Source: DATHRK01 sp035513295
GTDB lineage: Bacteria > Gemmatimonadota > Gemmatimonadetes > Longimicrobiales > RSA9
Length of the DNA: 29,260 bases
Assembly: GCA_035513295.1 (NCBI GenBank)
Contig: DATKCH010000065.1
Coordinates: 1 to 29,260, forward strand
Direction of reading: 5' to 3'
This document shows positions 8,045 through 16,175 of this stretch, in pieces. The notes beneath the pieces are model-generated. The model worked only from the letters and a program-made list of their open reading frames with translations. It did no database searches and was not told where the DNA came from. The position numbers and the translations under genes are program-made. Each line of letters starts with the position of its first letter. The stretch's first letter is position 1.

Positions 8045-8538
8045 ACGACGAAATCCGCATCAGTCCGGTCCGCCTCGTCGACGCCAACGGCGATCAGCTC
8101 GGCATCGTGCCGCTCGACGAAGCGCGCGAGCGCGCGGGGGACCAGGGCCTCGACCTCGTCGAGGTCGCCGCAGGCGCTCGGCCCCCGGTGGTCCGCATCA
8201 TGGACTGGGGAAAGCACCTCTACGAACAGCAGAAACAGAAGCGCGAGGCCCGCAAGCGGCAGCACACCGTCGTGGTCAAGGAGGTCAAGTTCCGACCGAA
8301 GACCGACGATCACGATCTGGACTTCAAGGTCCGGAACGCACGTCGCTTTCTCGCCAACGGGAAGCACGTGAAGGTGACGGTCCGCTTCCGCCGGCGGGAG
8401 CTGCGCCGCCCGGAGCTGGGCGCGGGCGTCCTGGACGAGGTCGCCGCGCGCACCGAGGATCTGGCGGAGGTGACGTTTCGGTCGCGGGAAGTGCAGGGCA
8501 ACCAGCTGGTCATGACGCTCGAGCCGACCGGCGAGTAG
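8020..8538 (+). CDS. infC: Translation initiation factor IF-3
   Basis: IF-3 binds the 30S subunit, keeps it apart from the 50S and proofreads the start codon. The 172-residue product has the usual length (E. coli 180). The N-domain starts TNRVNDEIR at about residue 5 and reaches the basic linker with the family signature IMDWGKHLYEQQKQKREARK. The C-domain follows, with KEVKFRP and DHDLDFKVRNARRFL, ending near the stop. It starts at ATC with an AGGAG site. In most bacteria infC is followed by rpmI and rplT (L35, L20); here the next gene, 48 bp on, is an amidohydrolase, and neither ribosomal protein gene is in the window. Nothing in the sequence suggests degeneration. Confidence 0.95.
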   Translation: MPRGTNRVNDEIRISPVRLVDANGDQLGIVPLDEARERAGDQGLDLVEVAAGARPPVVRIMDWGKHLYEQQKQKREARKRQHTVVVKEVKFRPKTDDHDLDFKVRNARRFLANGKHVKVTVRFRRRELRRPELGAGVLDEVAARTEDLAEVTFRSREVQGNQLVMTLEPTGE

Positions 8539-8586
8539 AGCCGGGTCGCGCCGGCGCCGGACGGGACGTGCCAAACTGGAGGAGCG

Positions 8587-10026
8587 ATGCCCCACGGGAC
8601 GCTGGAGGAGGCAAGCGAGTCGCCGGCCCGGTCGCGCGGGCCTATCGGCCGTCGCGACGATGAAGGCGAGGCTCGCCCGAGACAGGCGGCGCGCGCGCCG
8701 TTGGCGCTGACGCTGGGGTCGCTGCTCCTCGCGGCGGCCCCAGCGGCTGCCCAGGACGGGGGGATCGTCGCGATCACCGGCGCCAGGGTCCTGGACGTCT
8801 CGACGGGGAGCTACCGCGACGGACTGACCATCCTCGTGCGAGGCGACCGCATCGAATCGGTGGGAGCAGACGTGGACGTCCCCCCCGAAGCTCGGGTCGA
8901 AGACCTGTCCGGCCACAGCCTGCTGCCGGGCTTCATCGACATGCACACCCACCTCACCGGCGACCCGAGCGGCGGCTCCTTCGATCACGCGCTGCACGAG
9001 TGGCCGGGATACGCCGCGATCGTCGGAGCGAAGAACGCCCGGCTCACGCTCATGGCGGGGTTCACCACGGTTCGCAACGTGGGCGGCGGCGAGTTCGCCG
9101 ACGTCGCGCTCAAGCAGGCCATCGACGAGGGCCTCGTGCCCGGCCCGCGGATGTTCACCGCGGCGCACTCCCTGGGCATGACCGGCGGGCACTGCGATAC
9201 CAACGGCTTCCGCCCCGACCTCTTCGAGGAGCCCGGCATCGAGCGGGGCATCGCCAACGGGCCCGACGACGTGGCGGCGGCGGTCCGGTATCAGGTCAAG
9301 TACGGCGCCGATGTGATCAAGATCTGCGCGACCGGAGGGGTGCTGTCGGCGGGCGACGCCGTGGGCGTGCCCCAGTTCACTCTGGAGGAGATCCGCTCGA
9401 TCGTGGCGACGGCGGACATGGCCGATCGGAAGGTCGCCGCCCACGCCCACGGCAACGAGGGCATCAAGACCGCGATCCGCGCCGGCGTGGCCTCGATCGA
9501 GCACGGCTCGATCCTGGACGACGAGGCGATCGCGCTCATGAAGGAGCACGGCACGTATTTGGTCCCGACGATGATGGCGTTCGACGCCGTCGTGCGGGGC
9601 GCGAGGGATGGCTTCCTGACGCCGTTCTCGGCGCGCAAGGCGCTCGAGATCGCCCCGTTCTTCGAGAACTCCATCCGGCTGGCGATCGCCGAGGACGTGA
9701 AGATCGCTTTCGGAACCGACGCCGGAGTCTTCCCGCACGGCGCCAACGCCGATGAATTCCGCTTGCTCGTCGAGGCCGGCATGAGCCCGGCGCGGGCGAT
9801 CCGGGCCGCGACCGCCGACGCCGCCGACCTGCTGGGACGGGCGGCGGACCTCGGCTCCGTCGATGCGGGCAGGTACGCCGACCTCGTGGCGGTGCGCGGA
9901 GATCCGCTGGGGAACGTGGAGGCCCTGAAGGAGATCGCGTTCGTGATGAAGGGTGGTGTGGTCCACAAACGAGGCGGACAGCCCGTGGAGGTGACCCCCG
10001 CGCAGGCGGGGAGGCGCGGCCGGTAG
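8587..10026 (+). CDS. Secreted amidohydrolase (imidazolonepropionase/prolidase-like)
   Basis: A metal-dependent amidohydrolase of 479 residues, likely exported. The TIM-barrel ligands are present: H120 and H122 in DMHTHL, the carbamylated K245 in DVIKICATGG, H286 in AAHAHG, H306 in SIEHGS and D378 in FGTDAG, giving a binuclear site. This set is typical of the Xaa-Pro dipeptidase/imidazolonepropionase-like group; the substrate cannot be told. A hydrophobic stretch ALTLGSLLLAAAPAAAQ at about 39-55 looks like a Sec signal, but 36 mostly hydrophilic residues precede it, which is long. The ATG at 8587 is kept because GGAGGAG lies just upstream and no in-frame ATG or GTG is better. Confidence 0.88.
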   Translation: MPHGTLEEASESPARSRGPIGRRDDEGEARPRQAARAPLALTLGSLLLAAAPAAAQDGGIVAITGARVLDVSTGSYRDGLTILVRGDRIESVGADVDVPPEARVEDLSGHSLLPGFIDMHTHLTGDPSGGSFDHALHEWPGYAAIVGAKNARLTLMAGFTTVRNVGGGEFADVALKQAIDEGLVPGPRMFTAAHSLGMTGGHCDTNGFRPDLFEEPGIERGIANGPDDVAAAVRYQVKYGADVIKICATGGVLSAGDAVGVPQFTLEEIRSIVATADMADRKVAAHAHGNEGIKTAIRAGVASIEHGSILDDEAIALMKEHGTYLVPTMMAFDAVVRGARDGFLTPFSARKALEIAPFFENSIRLAIAEDVKIAFGTDAGVFPHGANADEFRLLVEAGMSPARAIRAATADAADLLGRAADLGSVDAGRYADLVAVRGDPLGNVEALKEIAFVMKGGVVHKRGGQPVEVTPAQAGRRGR

Positions 10027-10076
10027 GCCCGGTCCGGGTTCCTCCGCCATGCTGGCAGGCTCACGCGGCACGAACC

Positions 10077-10105
10077 TTGACGAGTAACAATACGCGCCGT
10101 AGGTT
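10077..10105 (+). promoter_or_regulatory. Candidate promoter of the ECF sigma gene
   Basis: TTGACG at 10077-10082, a 17-base spacer and TAGGTT at 10100-10105. The same CGTAGGTT occurs at 21041-21048, but there without a visible -35. The rest of 10027-10233 is an uncommitted leader of about 120 bases, with TATAT near 10150 and a GGAGG just before the ATG. Confidence 0.42.
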
Positions 10106-10233
10106 GCCCGGCTGCGCGCAGGAAACGTAAGCGGTAGGCGCATAACGAGATATATCCGGCGGGCGCCGATGAGGCGCTCCCAGGGGGTGCTCGCGCAGGG
10201 TGACGGGCGCCCCCCCGCCGTTATGGAGGTTCT

Positions 10234-10848
10234 ATGGTCAAAACGTCGAAACGCGCCGGTCTGCTGGCCCCGGCTGGGATGACGGATTCCCAGCTCGTGG
10301 CGGCCCATCTGGACGGCCACCCGACCGCGTTCGGGGAGCTGTACGACCGGTATCGTGACAAACTGATCTACTTCATCGCCAAGAAAACGGGTGACTGGGA
10401 TCGGGCGGAGGATCTCGTGCAGGAGGCCTTCGTGCGGGTGACGCGTCACCTGCACCGCTTCGACCAGTCCAAGAAGTTCTCGACGTGGATCTACACGATC
10501 TGCACGAACCTGGCGAAGAACGAGCTGCGGAACCGTTCGCGCAGCCCGCTGGTCCTTTTCCAGCGGCTCACCAACCACTGGGATCCGGAGCACCGGCCGT
10601 TGGAGTTCGAGGACTCCTCGATGCGACCGGACTCGTTGTATCGCAAGCGTTTCCTCAGGCAGGCCGTCGAGGAAACGGTGGAGAAGCTGCCCGAGCACCA
10701 CCAGAAGGTGTTTCGCCTTCGGGAGCTGGAGGGCAAGACTTACGACGAGATCGCCGAGATCACGGGCGTGAATCTGGGCACGGTGAAGAGCCGGCTGCAT
10801 CGAGCGCGGACGAGCTTCGCGGAACTGATCGAGCCGAGTCTGAACTAG
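10234..10848 (+). CDS. ECF-family RNA polymerase sigma factor
   Basis: A 204-residue alternative sigma factor. Region 2 spans about 30-100: LYDRYRDKLIYFIAKK, then AEDLVQEAFVRV (core binding) and FSTWIYTICTNLAKN (-10 recognition). Region 4 spans about 148-198, with LPEHHQKVFRLRELEGKTYDEIA, then GTVKSRLHRAR, the helix-turn-helix for the -35. A GGAGG site lies upstream of the ATG. No anti-sigma factor is adjacent: the next gene downstream is convergent. Its signal and regulon are therefore unknown. The 31-residue spacing between the two convergent stops holds no clear terminator. Confidence 0.94.
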   Translation: MVKTSKRAGLLAPAGMTDSQLVAAHLDGHPTAFGELYDRYRDKLIYFIAKKTGDWDRAEDLVQEAFVRVTRHLHRFDQSKKFSTWIYTICTNLAKNELRNRSRSPLVLFQRLTNHWDPEHRPLEFEDSSMRPDSLYRKRFLRQAVEETVEKLPEHHQKVFRLRELEGKTYDEIAEITGVNLGTVKSRLHRARTSFAELIEPSLN

Positions 10849-10878
10849 CCGGTCGCGCGTCTTGGCTTCGCCTCGGGT

Positions 10879-11628
10879 TCAGATGGCGTGCCGCAGTACC
10901 CGGTCTGCGTACCCGTTGTCCGGGTCGACGCCCTGGACCAGCACGCGTTCCACCGTGCCCGGCCCGCGGTTGTACGCGATGAGCGCCAGCCGAAGGTCAC
11001 CGTCGTAGCGTTCCTGCAGGTACCGGAGGTAGCGGAATCCCGCGCGGAGGTTGGTGCGCCGCTCGAACAGCGCTTCGCCGCCATCGGGCGCATCCAGCAC
11101 CCAGCTCGCCGTCGCGGGAAGGACCTGCGTGAGCCCGCGCGCACCCGCATAGCTCACCACGCGCTCGCGGAACGAGCTCTCGGCGTGCACGAGTCCGAAC
11201 GCGACGGAAGGATCCACGCCCTCCGCGACGGCCACGTCGTGTACGTCCTCGGCCATGTCGCGAGAGATCCCGAAGCGCTCGACCGCGCGGTCCACGACGG
11301 CGCGCCGCCTCTCCAGCGCCCGCTTCGCGGAAGCCGACGTCTCCAGCCGGACCTTGCTCGGCGCATCCGCCATCGGCCGCCCGGCCGCGATGGGAAATCC
11401 GATCCCCGCCACCGCGAGGCCCATGAGCGGACCCTTCAGGCGGGCGCGCCGCCTGCCTCGCAGTCGATCGGGAGCGCGGCGTTCGCCGGCGGGCTCCTCC
11501 GTGCGGGACCCCGGTGCGTGACGCCCGCGCCGCTCCCTCACCGCGTCCGTGATCCGCGCGCGTCGATCCTTCACCGCGTCCGTGATCCGCGCGCGTCGAT
11601 CCTTCCAGGTCGTGCGTATCACCGTCAT
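10879..11628 (-). CDS. Lytic transglycosylase (SLT domain)
   Basis: A 249-residue peptidoglycan-cleaving enzyme that would cut between MurNAc and GlcNAc, leaving 1,6-anhydro ends. The SLT domain fills about 130-240: catalytic E150 in HAESSF, GLTQVLPATA, the NLRAGFRYLRYL helix and AYNRGPGTV. A hydrophobic stretch at about 66-86 (PLMGLAVAGIGFPIAAG) probably anchors or exports it, after an unusually long Arg-rich N-terminus containing two identical KDRRARITDAV units. The ATG at 11628 has GAGGG six bases upstream and an AT-rich leader. The conserved domain starts well after residue 90, so a shorter start near residue 69 cannot be excluded. A sigma-54-like element precedes it. Confidence 0.9.
   Translation of the reverse strand: MTVIRTTWKDRRARITDAVKDRRARITDAVRERRGRHAPGSRTEEPAGERRAPDRLRGRRRARLKGPLMGLAVAGIGFPIAAGRPMADAPSKVRLETSASAKRALERRRAVVDRAVERFGISRDMAEDVHDVAVAEGVDPSVAFGLVHAESSFRERVVSYAGARGLTQVLPATASWVLDAPDGGEALFERRTNLRAGFRYLRYLQERYDGDLRLALIAYNRGPGTVERVLVQGVDPDNGYADRVLRHAI
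11538..11603 (-). repeat. Perfect 33-bp tandem duplication in the lytic transglycosylase gene
   Basis: The 33 bases at 11538-11570 are repeated without a mismatch at 11571-11603, coding for the 11-residue unit KDRRARITDAV twice in frame; a third fading unit (RERRGRH) follows. The identity at DNA level means a recent slippage or duplication. Confidence 0.85.
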
Positions 11629-11675
11629 CTATACCCTCATATCTTTATATTATTGCCTTGCAACACGTTACTCGG

Positions 11676-11690
11676 GCATCTTCCGTGCCA
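11676..11690 (-). promoter_or_regulatory. Candidate sigma-54 promoter of the lytic transglycosylase
   Basis: On the minus strand TGGCACGGAAGATGC has GG and GC exactly 10 bases apart and matches TGGCAC-N5-TTGC at all but one core position (ATGC for TTGC). A start near 11664 would give a leader of about 36 bases, made of the AT-rich stretch before the gene. Confidence 0.5.
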
Positions 11691-11704
11691 CGCACCGCCG
11701 GCCT

Positions 11705-12721
11705 TCAGCCCACGTCGCAGTACGCGCGGCTCAGCATCGGCGCGCTGCCCGCCATCCCCGCCTCGCTGGTGAAGTACACCCAACCGTCCGAAAACGCCTC
11801 CACTGCCTCGCCCTGACTTTCGTTCAGCCCGGTCAGGTCCACGGCGGGCTCGGCCGCCGGCCCGGGAACGCCGGCGCCGTCCACCGGCAGGAACACCAGC
11901 TCGGTGTAGGAACGAACGAGCAGCCAGCGTCCGTCGGGCGTGAACGTCGCGCCCGTCACCATGCGCCGGACCGGGGCCGCGCCGCGGGTCAGGCTGACGA
12001 CCGGCTCGGCGACCGTCGACTCGCCATCCTCCGGGAGAGGGACGCGAAACACCTGGACCGGATGAGCCCGGCCCTTCGACACGATCCACACCTCCCCGGT
12101 GGTCGGATGGACCGCCAGTCCCTCCGCGTCTCTCGGGCCTCCGGGGTAGCGGACGGACCAGGCGCGCGCGCGCGCCGACCTGCCGGCGTCGACGGCCGGC
12201 TCGGGGACGCGGTAGATCGTGACGGAGTCACGCTCGTTGAGGTTGTCGCCGATGTCCCCGATGAAAAGGCAGGTTCCCTCCGGGCACGGACCGCTGGCGA
12301 GGTCCTCCCAGTCGCGATTCCTCGCGCCGGGGATCGTCACGACCCCCAGAGTCCGACCGCTCAAGTCGATGGCGGCGAGGGATGCATCGCCGCCGGAGTC
12401 GTTATGCGTCCAGAGCACGGCGTCGGACCCGGACGAACGCGCCAGGCCGCTGCTTTCGCGCAGCGACACCGCGAACGCCGCGACGTTCTGGAACAGAGAG
12501 CATTCCGGGACCCCGGAAGCGGCCGCGGATCCCGTCTCTGCGTCCGCCATCGCGCCCGTCGTCGGCACCGGCTCCGCGCCCGCCTCCGCCGTCGCGGGGG
12601 CGTCCACGCCGGCGGCCCTGGATTCCCGCTCGCAACCCGCCACGAGCGCGGCGAGCGCCGCGGTCCAGAGTAAGAAGAGGCCGTAGGCCGTCCGGCTGCA
12701 GCCGAAAGCGTCGAGTCGCAT
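11705..12721 (-). CDS. Lipoprotein of unknown function, probably beta-propeller-like
   Basis: A 338-residue predicted lipoprotein. From the ATG at 12721 there is a signal peptide (GLFLLWTAALAALVAGC) with a clear lipobox and Cys near residue 30. An Ala/Glu-rich linker follows, and then a domain with recurrent blade-like strands: SSGLARSSGSDAVLWTHNDSGG, DLSGRTLGVVTIPGARNRDWEDLA, CLFIGDIGDN, DAEGLAVHPTTGEVWIVSKG and TFTPDGRWLLVRSYTELVFL. The HNDSG ... DWEDLA ... GDIGDN pattern recurs in uncharacterised secreted proteins that I recall, but no function is known to me. No good ribosome site is seen before 12721; the frame remains open to 12805. It is divergent from the phosphatase gene. Confidence 0.8.
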   Translation of the reverse strand: MRLDAFGCSRTAYGLFLLWTAALAALVAGCERESRAAGVDAPATAEAGAEPVPTTGAMADAETGSAAASGVPECSLFQNVAAFAVSLRESSGLARSSGSDAVLWTHNDSGGDASLAAIDLSGRTLGVVTIPGARNRDWEDLASGPCPEGTCLFIGDIGDNLNERDSVTIYRVPEPAVDAGRSARARAWSVRYPGGPRDAEGLAVHPTTGEVWIVSKGRAHPVQVFRVPLPEDGESTVAEPVVSLTRGAAPVRRMVTGATFTPDGRWLLVRSYTELVFLPVDGAGVPGPAAEPAVDLTGLNESQGEAVEAFSDGWVYFTSEAGMAGSAPMLSRAYCDVG

Positions 12722-12806
12722 GCTACTGTCGTCGTCCGTGTTCGAATCCGTCGCCGGAATCGGCGCGTGGCCGAGCGGCCCGATAGCCGTGTGACGCGGG
12801 GCCACC

Positions 12807-12812
12807 TACACT
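12807..12812 (+). promoter_or_regulatory. -10 element of a possibly leaderless phosphatase transcript
   Basis: TACACT lies eight bases before the ATG at 12821, and no Shine-Dalgarno sequence is present, so transcription would start at or next to the start codon. No convincing -35 is seen. Confidence 0.35.
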
Positions 12813-12820
12813 ACGGTCGC

Positions 12821-13321
12821 ATGAACGAGCCATCCCATTCGCTCCCGCCGATCCGCGTCCTGTTCGTCTGTCTCGGCAACATCTGCCGATCGCCGCTCGG
12901 CGAGGCCCTGTTCAACCATCACGCCGAAACAGGCGGGCTCGCGGAGCGCTTCAGGGTCGACTCCGCCGGGACCGCGGCGTACCACGTCGGCGAGCCGCCC
13001 GATCGGCGCAGCGCCGAAACCGCGCGCAGGCGCGGAGTGCGACTGAGCGGCCGCGCGCGCCGGCTGGAACCCGAGGACTACTTCGACTTCGATCACATCG
13101 TCGCGATGGATCGGGAGAACCTCGCCGACATCCTCGCCGCCAGGCCCGAGGACGGGACCGCGACGATCCATCTTCTGCGGTCGTTCGATCCGCGGGCCGA
13201 CGGAGACGACGACGTTCCCGACCCGTACTACGGAGGTCCGGAGGGGTTCGACCACGTGCACGACATCGTGGACCGCTCCACGCGCGCGCTGCTCGCGCAC
13301 CTTACCCGGGAGTCGCGCTGA
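12821..13321 (+). CDS. Low-molecular-weight protein tyrosine phosphatase
   Basis: A 166-residue cytoplasmic phosphatase. The P-loop CLGNICRS gives nucleophile C17 and R23, and the general acid is D134 in DPYYGG. Both diagnostic motifs are intact and the length is standard. The ATG at 12821 places the P-loop at the usual distance from the N-terminus; the frame could run to 12767. Its stop is followed at once by a fructosamine kinase gene. In several bacteria, including Thermus thermophilus, such a phosphatase forms an operon with the kinase and dephosphorylates ribulosamine 5-phosphates on proteins. A role in deglycation is therefore more likely here than tyrosine signalling in capsule synthesis, for which no kinase or export gene is present. 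Confidence 0.94.
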   Translation: MNEPSHSLPPIRVLFVCLGNICRSPLGEALFNHHAETGGLAERFRVDSAGTAAYHVGEPPDRRSAETARRRGVRLSGRARRLEPEDYFDFDHIVAMDRENLADILAARPEDGTATIHLLRSFDPRADGDDDVPDPYYGGPEGFDHVHDIVDRSTRALLAHLTRESR

Positions 13322-13377
13322 CGGGGGCTCCGGCGTCCCCACCCCCGCGGGCGCTCCCGCCCGCGCTGGCCCGCGCC

Positions 13378-14286
13378 GTGGAGGCCGTCCTCGGGGGCGC
13401 CGTCTCCGGCTACCGGGCCGTGTCCGGCGGCTGCATCGCGAACGCGCTCCGGGTCGACGACGCGGGCGGGCCGGTAGCGTTCCTCAAGTGGAGCCCCGCC
13501 GACGACCCCGCGTCGGCGACCTTCCGCGCCGAGCGGGAGGGCCTGGCGGCGCTGGCGGAGGCGGGCGTCGTGCGCGTGCCGCGGGTGCTGGGCCTGCTGG
13601 AAACGCCCGCGGCGACCGGCCTCCTCCTGGAGTGGCTGGACCCGGCCGCGCCCACGCCCCGCACCTGGCGGGCGCTGGGTTCGCGGCTGGCCCGGCTGCA
13701 TCGCGCTCCGGCGGGGGCGGAGGCGGGGTGGCCGGCCGACAACTACATCGGGCCGCTGCCGCAGGCCAACGCCCCCGCCGGGAGCTGGGCCGGGTTCTGG
13801 CGGTCGCGGAGGCTCCTACCCCAGGCTGAGCACGCCGCCGGGGCGCTGGGGTCGCTCGGCGCTCGTATCGACGCACTGGCGGACCGACTGCCCGAGCTGC
13901 TGGAAGGCGCCGCGGAGGACGGTCTGTCGCTGCTGCACGGGGACCTGTGGAGCGGCAACGTGCACTTCACCCCGGCCGCGCTCGCCGGCCGCTCCGAGGA
14001 CGGGGACCGCGAGGCCGCGGACGTCCAGTTCGCGGACCGCGAGGCCGTGCTGATCGACCCGAGCGTCTACGTGGGCCACCGGGAGGTGGACCTGGCGATG
14101 GCGACGCTCTTCGGAGGCTTTCCCCGGCCGTTCGACCAGGGCTACCGGGCCGAGTGGCCGCTCGCGAAGGGCTGGGAGAGGCGCCGGCCGGTCTACCAGC
14201 TCTACTACCTCCTGGTCCACGTGAACCTGTTCGGCGCGCCGTATCTGCAGGGCGTCGCGCGGGCGCTGGAACGGGTCGGCGGCTAG
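13378..14286 (+). CDS. Fructosamine/ribulosamine 3-kinase family protein
   Basis: A kinase of the fructosamine-3-kinase family, which phosphorylates sugar adducts on protein amines so that they fall off. Seen are the Lys region FLKWSP, the catalytic loop HGDLWSGN (H187, D189, N194 from the GTG at 13378) and IDPSVYVGHREVDLAM, the metal-binding Asp with the family's YxGHRExDLAM. The residues before this GTG (LPPALARAVEAV) also look like the family's N-terminus. The true start may therefore be CTG at 13318, which has GGGAG five bases upstream and overlaps the phosphatase stop (cTGA). That would give 322 residues and translational coupling. Bacterial members mostly act on ribulosamines and erythrulosamines. 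Confidence 0.9.
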   Translation: MEAVLGGAVSGYRAVSGGCIANALRVDDAGGPVAFLKWSPADDPASATFRAEREGLAALAEAGVVRVPRVLGLLETPAATGLLLEWLDPAAPTPRTWRALGSRLARLHRAPAGAEAGWPADNYIGPLPQANAPAGSWAGFWRSRRLLPQAEHAAGALGSLGARIDALADRLPELLEGAAEDGLSLLHGDLWSGNVHFTPAALAGRSEDGDREAADVQFADREAVLIDPSVYVGHREVDLAMATLFGGFPRPFDQGYRAEWPLAKGWERRRPVYQLYYLLVHVNLFGAPYLQGVARALERVGG

Positions 14287-14294
14287 CGTAGACC

Positions 14295-14330
14295 AGAGCG
14301 CCGCCCGGGCCTCCGGCAGGGGCGCGCTCT
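14295..14330. terminator. Bidirectional terminator-like hairpin between convergent genes
   Basis: AGAGCGC-C-GCCC at 14295-14306 pairs with GGGCGCGCTCT at 14320-14330, an 11-bp GC-rich stem with one bulged C. It lies between the kinase stop (14286) and the stop of the facing amidohydrolase (14355). No T tract is present. Confidence 0.42.
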
Positions 14331-14354
14331 CGGTGGCCGACGGCGTCGGCGGAC

Positions 14355-16175
14355 TCAGGTCGCGTCGTCGGCCGATTCGTACACCACGCGTCCGCCTACA
14401 ACGGTCAGGAGGACGCGCAGGTCCTTGAGCTCCTCCGGCCGGACATCGAACGGGGACCGGTCGAGCACCACCAGATCCGCGAGCTTTCCGGGCTCCAGCG
14501 CGCCCTTGTCGCGCTCCTGTCCCGCCGCCCACGCGTTGTTGACCGTATACGCCCGCAGGGCCGTTTCCACGTCCACCCGCTCGGCCGGGAACCAGCCACC
14601 TTCGGGCGCCCCTTCCAGGGTCCGGCGGGTCACCGCGGCGTAGATGCCGAGGATGGGGCTCGCGGGATACCAGGAGGCGTTTGTCCCAGGCCAGTCGCTG
14701 CCGAACGAGAGCAGGACGCCAGCCTCCTCGAGCGTGCGGAACGCATAGGCCCAGCGAGCTCGCTCGCCGATGCGCTCTTCCATCCAGCGCATGTCGTCGA
14801 TGGCGTGGTAGGGCTGTACCTCGGCGATCAGGCCCAGCTCGGCCATGCGCTCCGCGACCTCCGGCCCCCGGATCACCTGCGCGTGGATGACGCGCCAGCG
14901 GTTGTCGACGGGAATCGTGGCGTCGGTGCCCGGGACCAGGACGCGCGGCGGGTCCGGACGGGACGATGACGCGCGCACCGCGGAGAACAGGTCCAGGAGC
15001 GTGTCGATCGCCGCGTCGCCGATGGCGTGGATCTGCGGCCACAGGTCGGACGTGTCGGCGCCCGCGATGAGCGCTCGCATGTTCCCGGGGGGCGACATCA
15101 TCTCGCGCCACGCGCCGTGCAGCCCCGTGGTTCGGTAGGGCTCGTAGAAGCGCGCCGAGGAATTCCCCATGATGCCGTCGACGAACCCTTTCAGCCCGCC
15201 CAACCGGATCCAGTCGTCGCCGAACCCGTGACGGATGCCCACCGCCGCGAGGGCCTCCCATCTGTCGAGGGTCGGGCGAGCGTACACGCGGGCCGTGAGC
15301 TCGCCGCCCTCCTTGAGCCGCCGGAACACCTCGAGCTGGGCGGGCCCCGTGTTGTCGTGGATCGTAGTGACGCCGTGGCTCGCCAGGCGTCGCAGCGCGA
15401 CGCGGCTCTCAGCGAGCCGCTGTTCCATCGACCGCTCCGGAATGACCGTGCGCACGCGCTCCGCGGCCTCGGCGCTCAGCCGCCCGGTCGGGACTTCGCG
15501 CTCGCACTCCACGCCGGCGTCGCCGCACGCGAGGCCCGCGAGCTCCAGAGCGAGTCCGTTGGCGAGGTAGGCCGACCGGTCCCAGCGGGAGAGCAGCATC
15601 GGGGTCGCGGGCGTGATCGAGTCGATGAGGTCCCGATGGGGAAAGAACGCAGGGCCCTCGGAGGCGCGGGCGTCGCCCGTGTCCGGTGCCGCGGCACCGC
15701 GCTCGCCCGCTCCCGCACTCCCGGCCGCCCACGCTTCATAAGCGCCCCAGTCGCCGCCCACGATCCAGGCGCCGCGCGGAAGTCGGTCGCGCGCCGCGCC
15801 CACGCGAGCGACGAAGCTCTCGGGGTCAGCCACGTCCAGCAGGTTGATACCGAGCAGGAGCTGCCCTGCCCGCTCGAAGTGCGTGTGGTTGTCGATGAAT
15901 CCCGGCGCCACGAAGGCGTCCGGGAGGGACCGGACCGTCGCCCCGGACAGGTACGGCGCAACCTCTTCCGTGGTCCCGACGGCCAGAACGCGGTCCCCGC
16001 GTAGCACTATCGCTTCCGCCCAGGGCCCGTCCGGGTCCCCCGTCCAGATGCGCGCGTCGGTGAAGACGAGGGTCGGAGCGGGCGGGCCGGCGTCCGCCTG
16101 CGCGGCGACCCGGCCCGTCGGCGCCGCCGCGATGAGCCAGGCCAACCCCCAGGCGAGCACAGGGAGGCGCGGCAT
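14355..16175 (-). CDS. Secreted amidohydrolase, YtcJ-like (amidohydrolase family 3)
   Basis: A 606-residue exported hydrolase. A compact signal peptide (LAWGLAWLIAAAPTGRVAAQ) is followed by the family 3 pattern: DNHTHF with metal ligands H97 and H99, IVGGDWGAYEAW, a long insertion with the HAIGDAAID and HAQVI histidines, the Asp in SFGSDWPGTNASWYP, and the closing GALEPGKLADLVVLDRSP. The substrate is unknown; relatives hydrolyse amides or act on aromatic amides. I chose the ATG at 16175 because it gives a clean signal peptide. The ATG at 16262 overlaps the upstream aminotransferase stop (TGATG) and would couple the two, adding 29 residues. The same operon is likely either way. Confidence 0.87.
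   Translation of the reverse strand: MPRLPVLAWGLAWLIAAAPTGRVAAQADAGPPAPTLVFTDARIWTGDPDGPWAEAIVLRGDRVLAVGTTEEVAPYLSGATVRSLPDAFVAPGFIDNHTHFERAGQLLLGINLLDVADPESFVARVGAARDRLPRGAWIVGGDWGAYEAWAAGSAGAGERGAAAPDTGDARASEGPAFFPHRDLIDSITPATPMLLSRWDRSAYLANGLALELAGLACGDAGVECEREVPTGRLSAEAAERVRTVIPERSMEQRLAESRVALRRLASHGVTTIHDNTGPAQLEVFRRLKEGGELTARVYARPTLDRWEALAAVGIRHGFGDDWIRLGGLKGFVDGIMGNSSARFYEPYRTTGLHGAWREMMSPPGNMRALIAGADTSDLWPQIHAIGDAAIDTLLDLFSAVRASSSRPDPPRVLVPGTDATIPVDNRWRVIHAQVIRGPEVAERMAELGLIAEVQPYHAIDDMRWMEERIGERARWAYAFRTLEEAGVLLSFGSDWPGTNASWYPASPILGIYAAVTRRTLEGAPEGGWFPAERVDVETALRAYTVNNAWAAGQERDKGALEPGKLADLVVLDRSPFDVRPEELKDLRVLLTVVGGRVVYESADDAT

Noticed and set aside
10065..10081. CGGCACGAACCTTGAC before the ECF sigma gene as a third sigma-54 site.
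   Set aside because: The -12 element reads TTGA instead of TTGC and the -24 lacks its T; the overlapping TTGACG-N17-TAGGTT is a better explanation.
12762..12800. GCGTGGCCGAGCGGCC resembles the D-arm of a tRNA-Ser or tRNA-Leu.
   Set aside because: No acceptor stem, anticodon arm or T-arm with GTTCGA follows at the right distance; it is chance similarity or an unrecognisable remnant.
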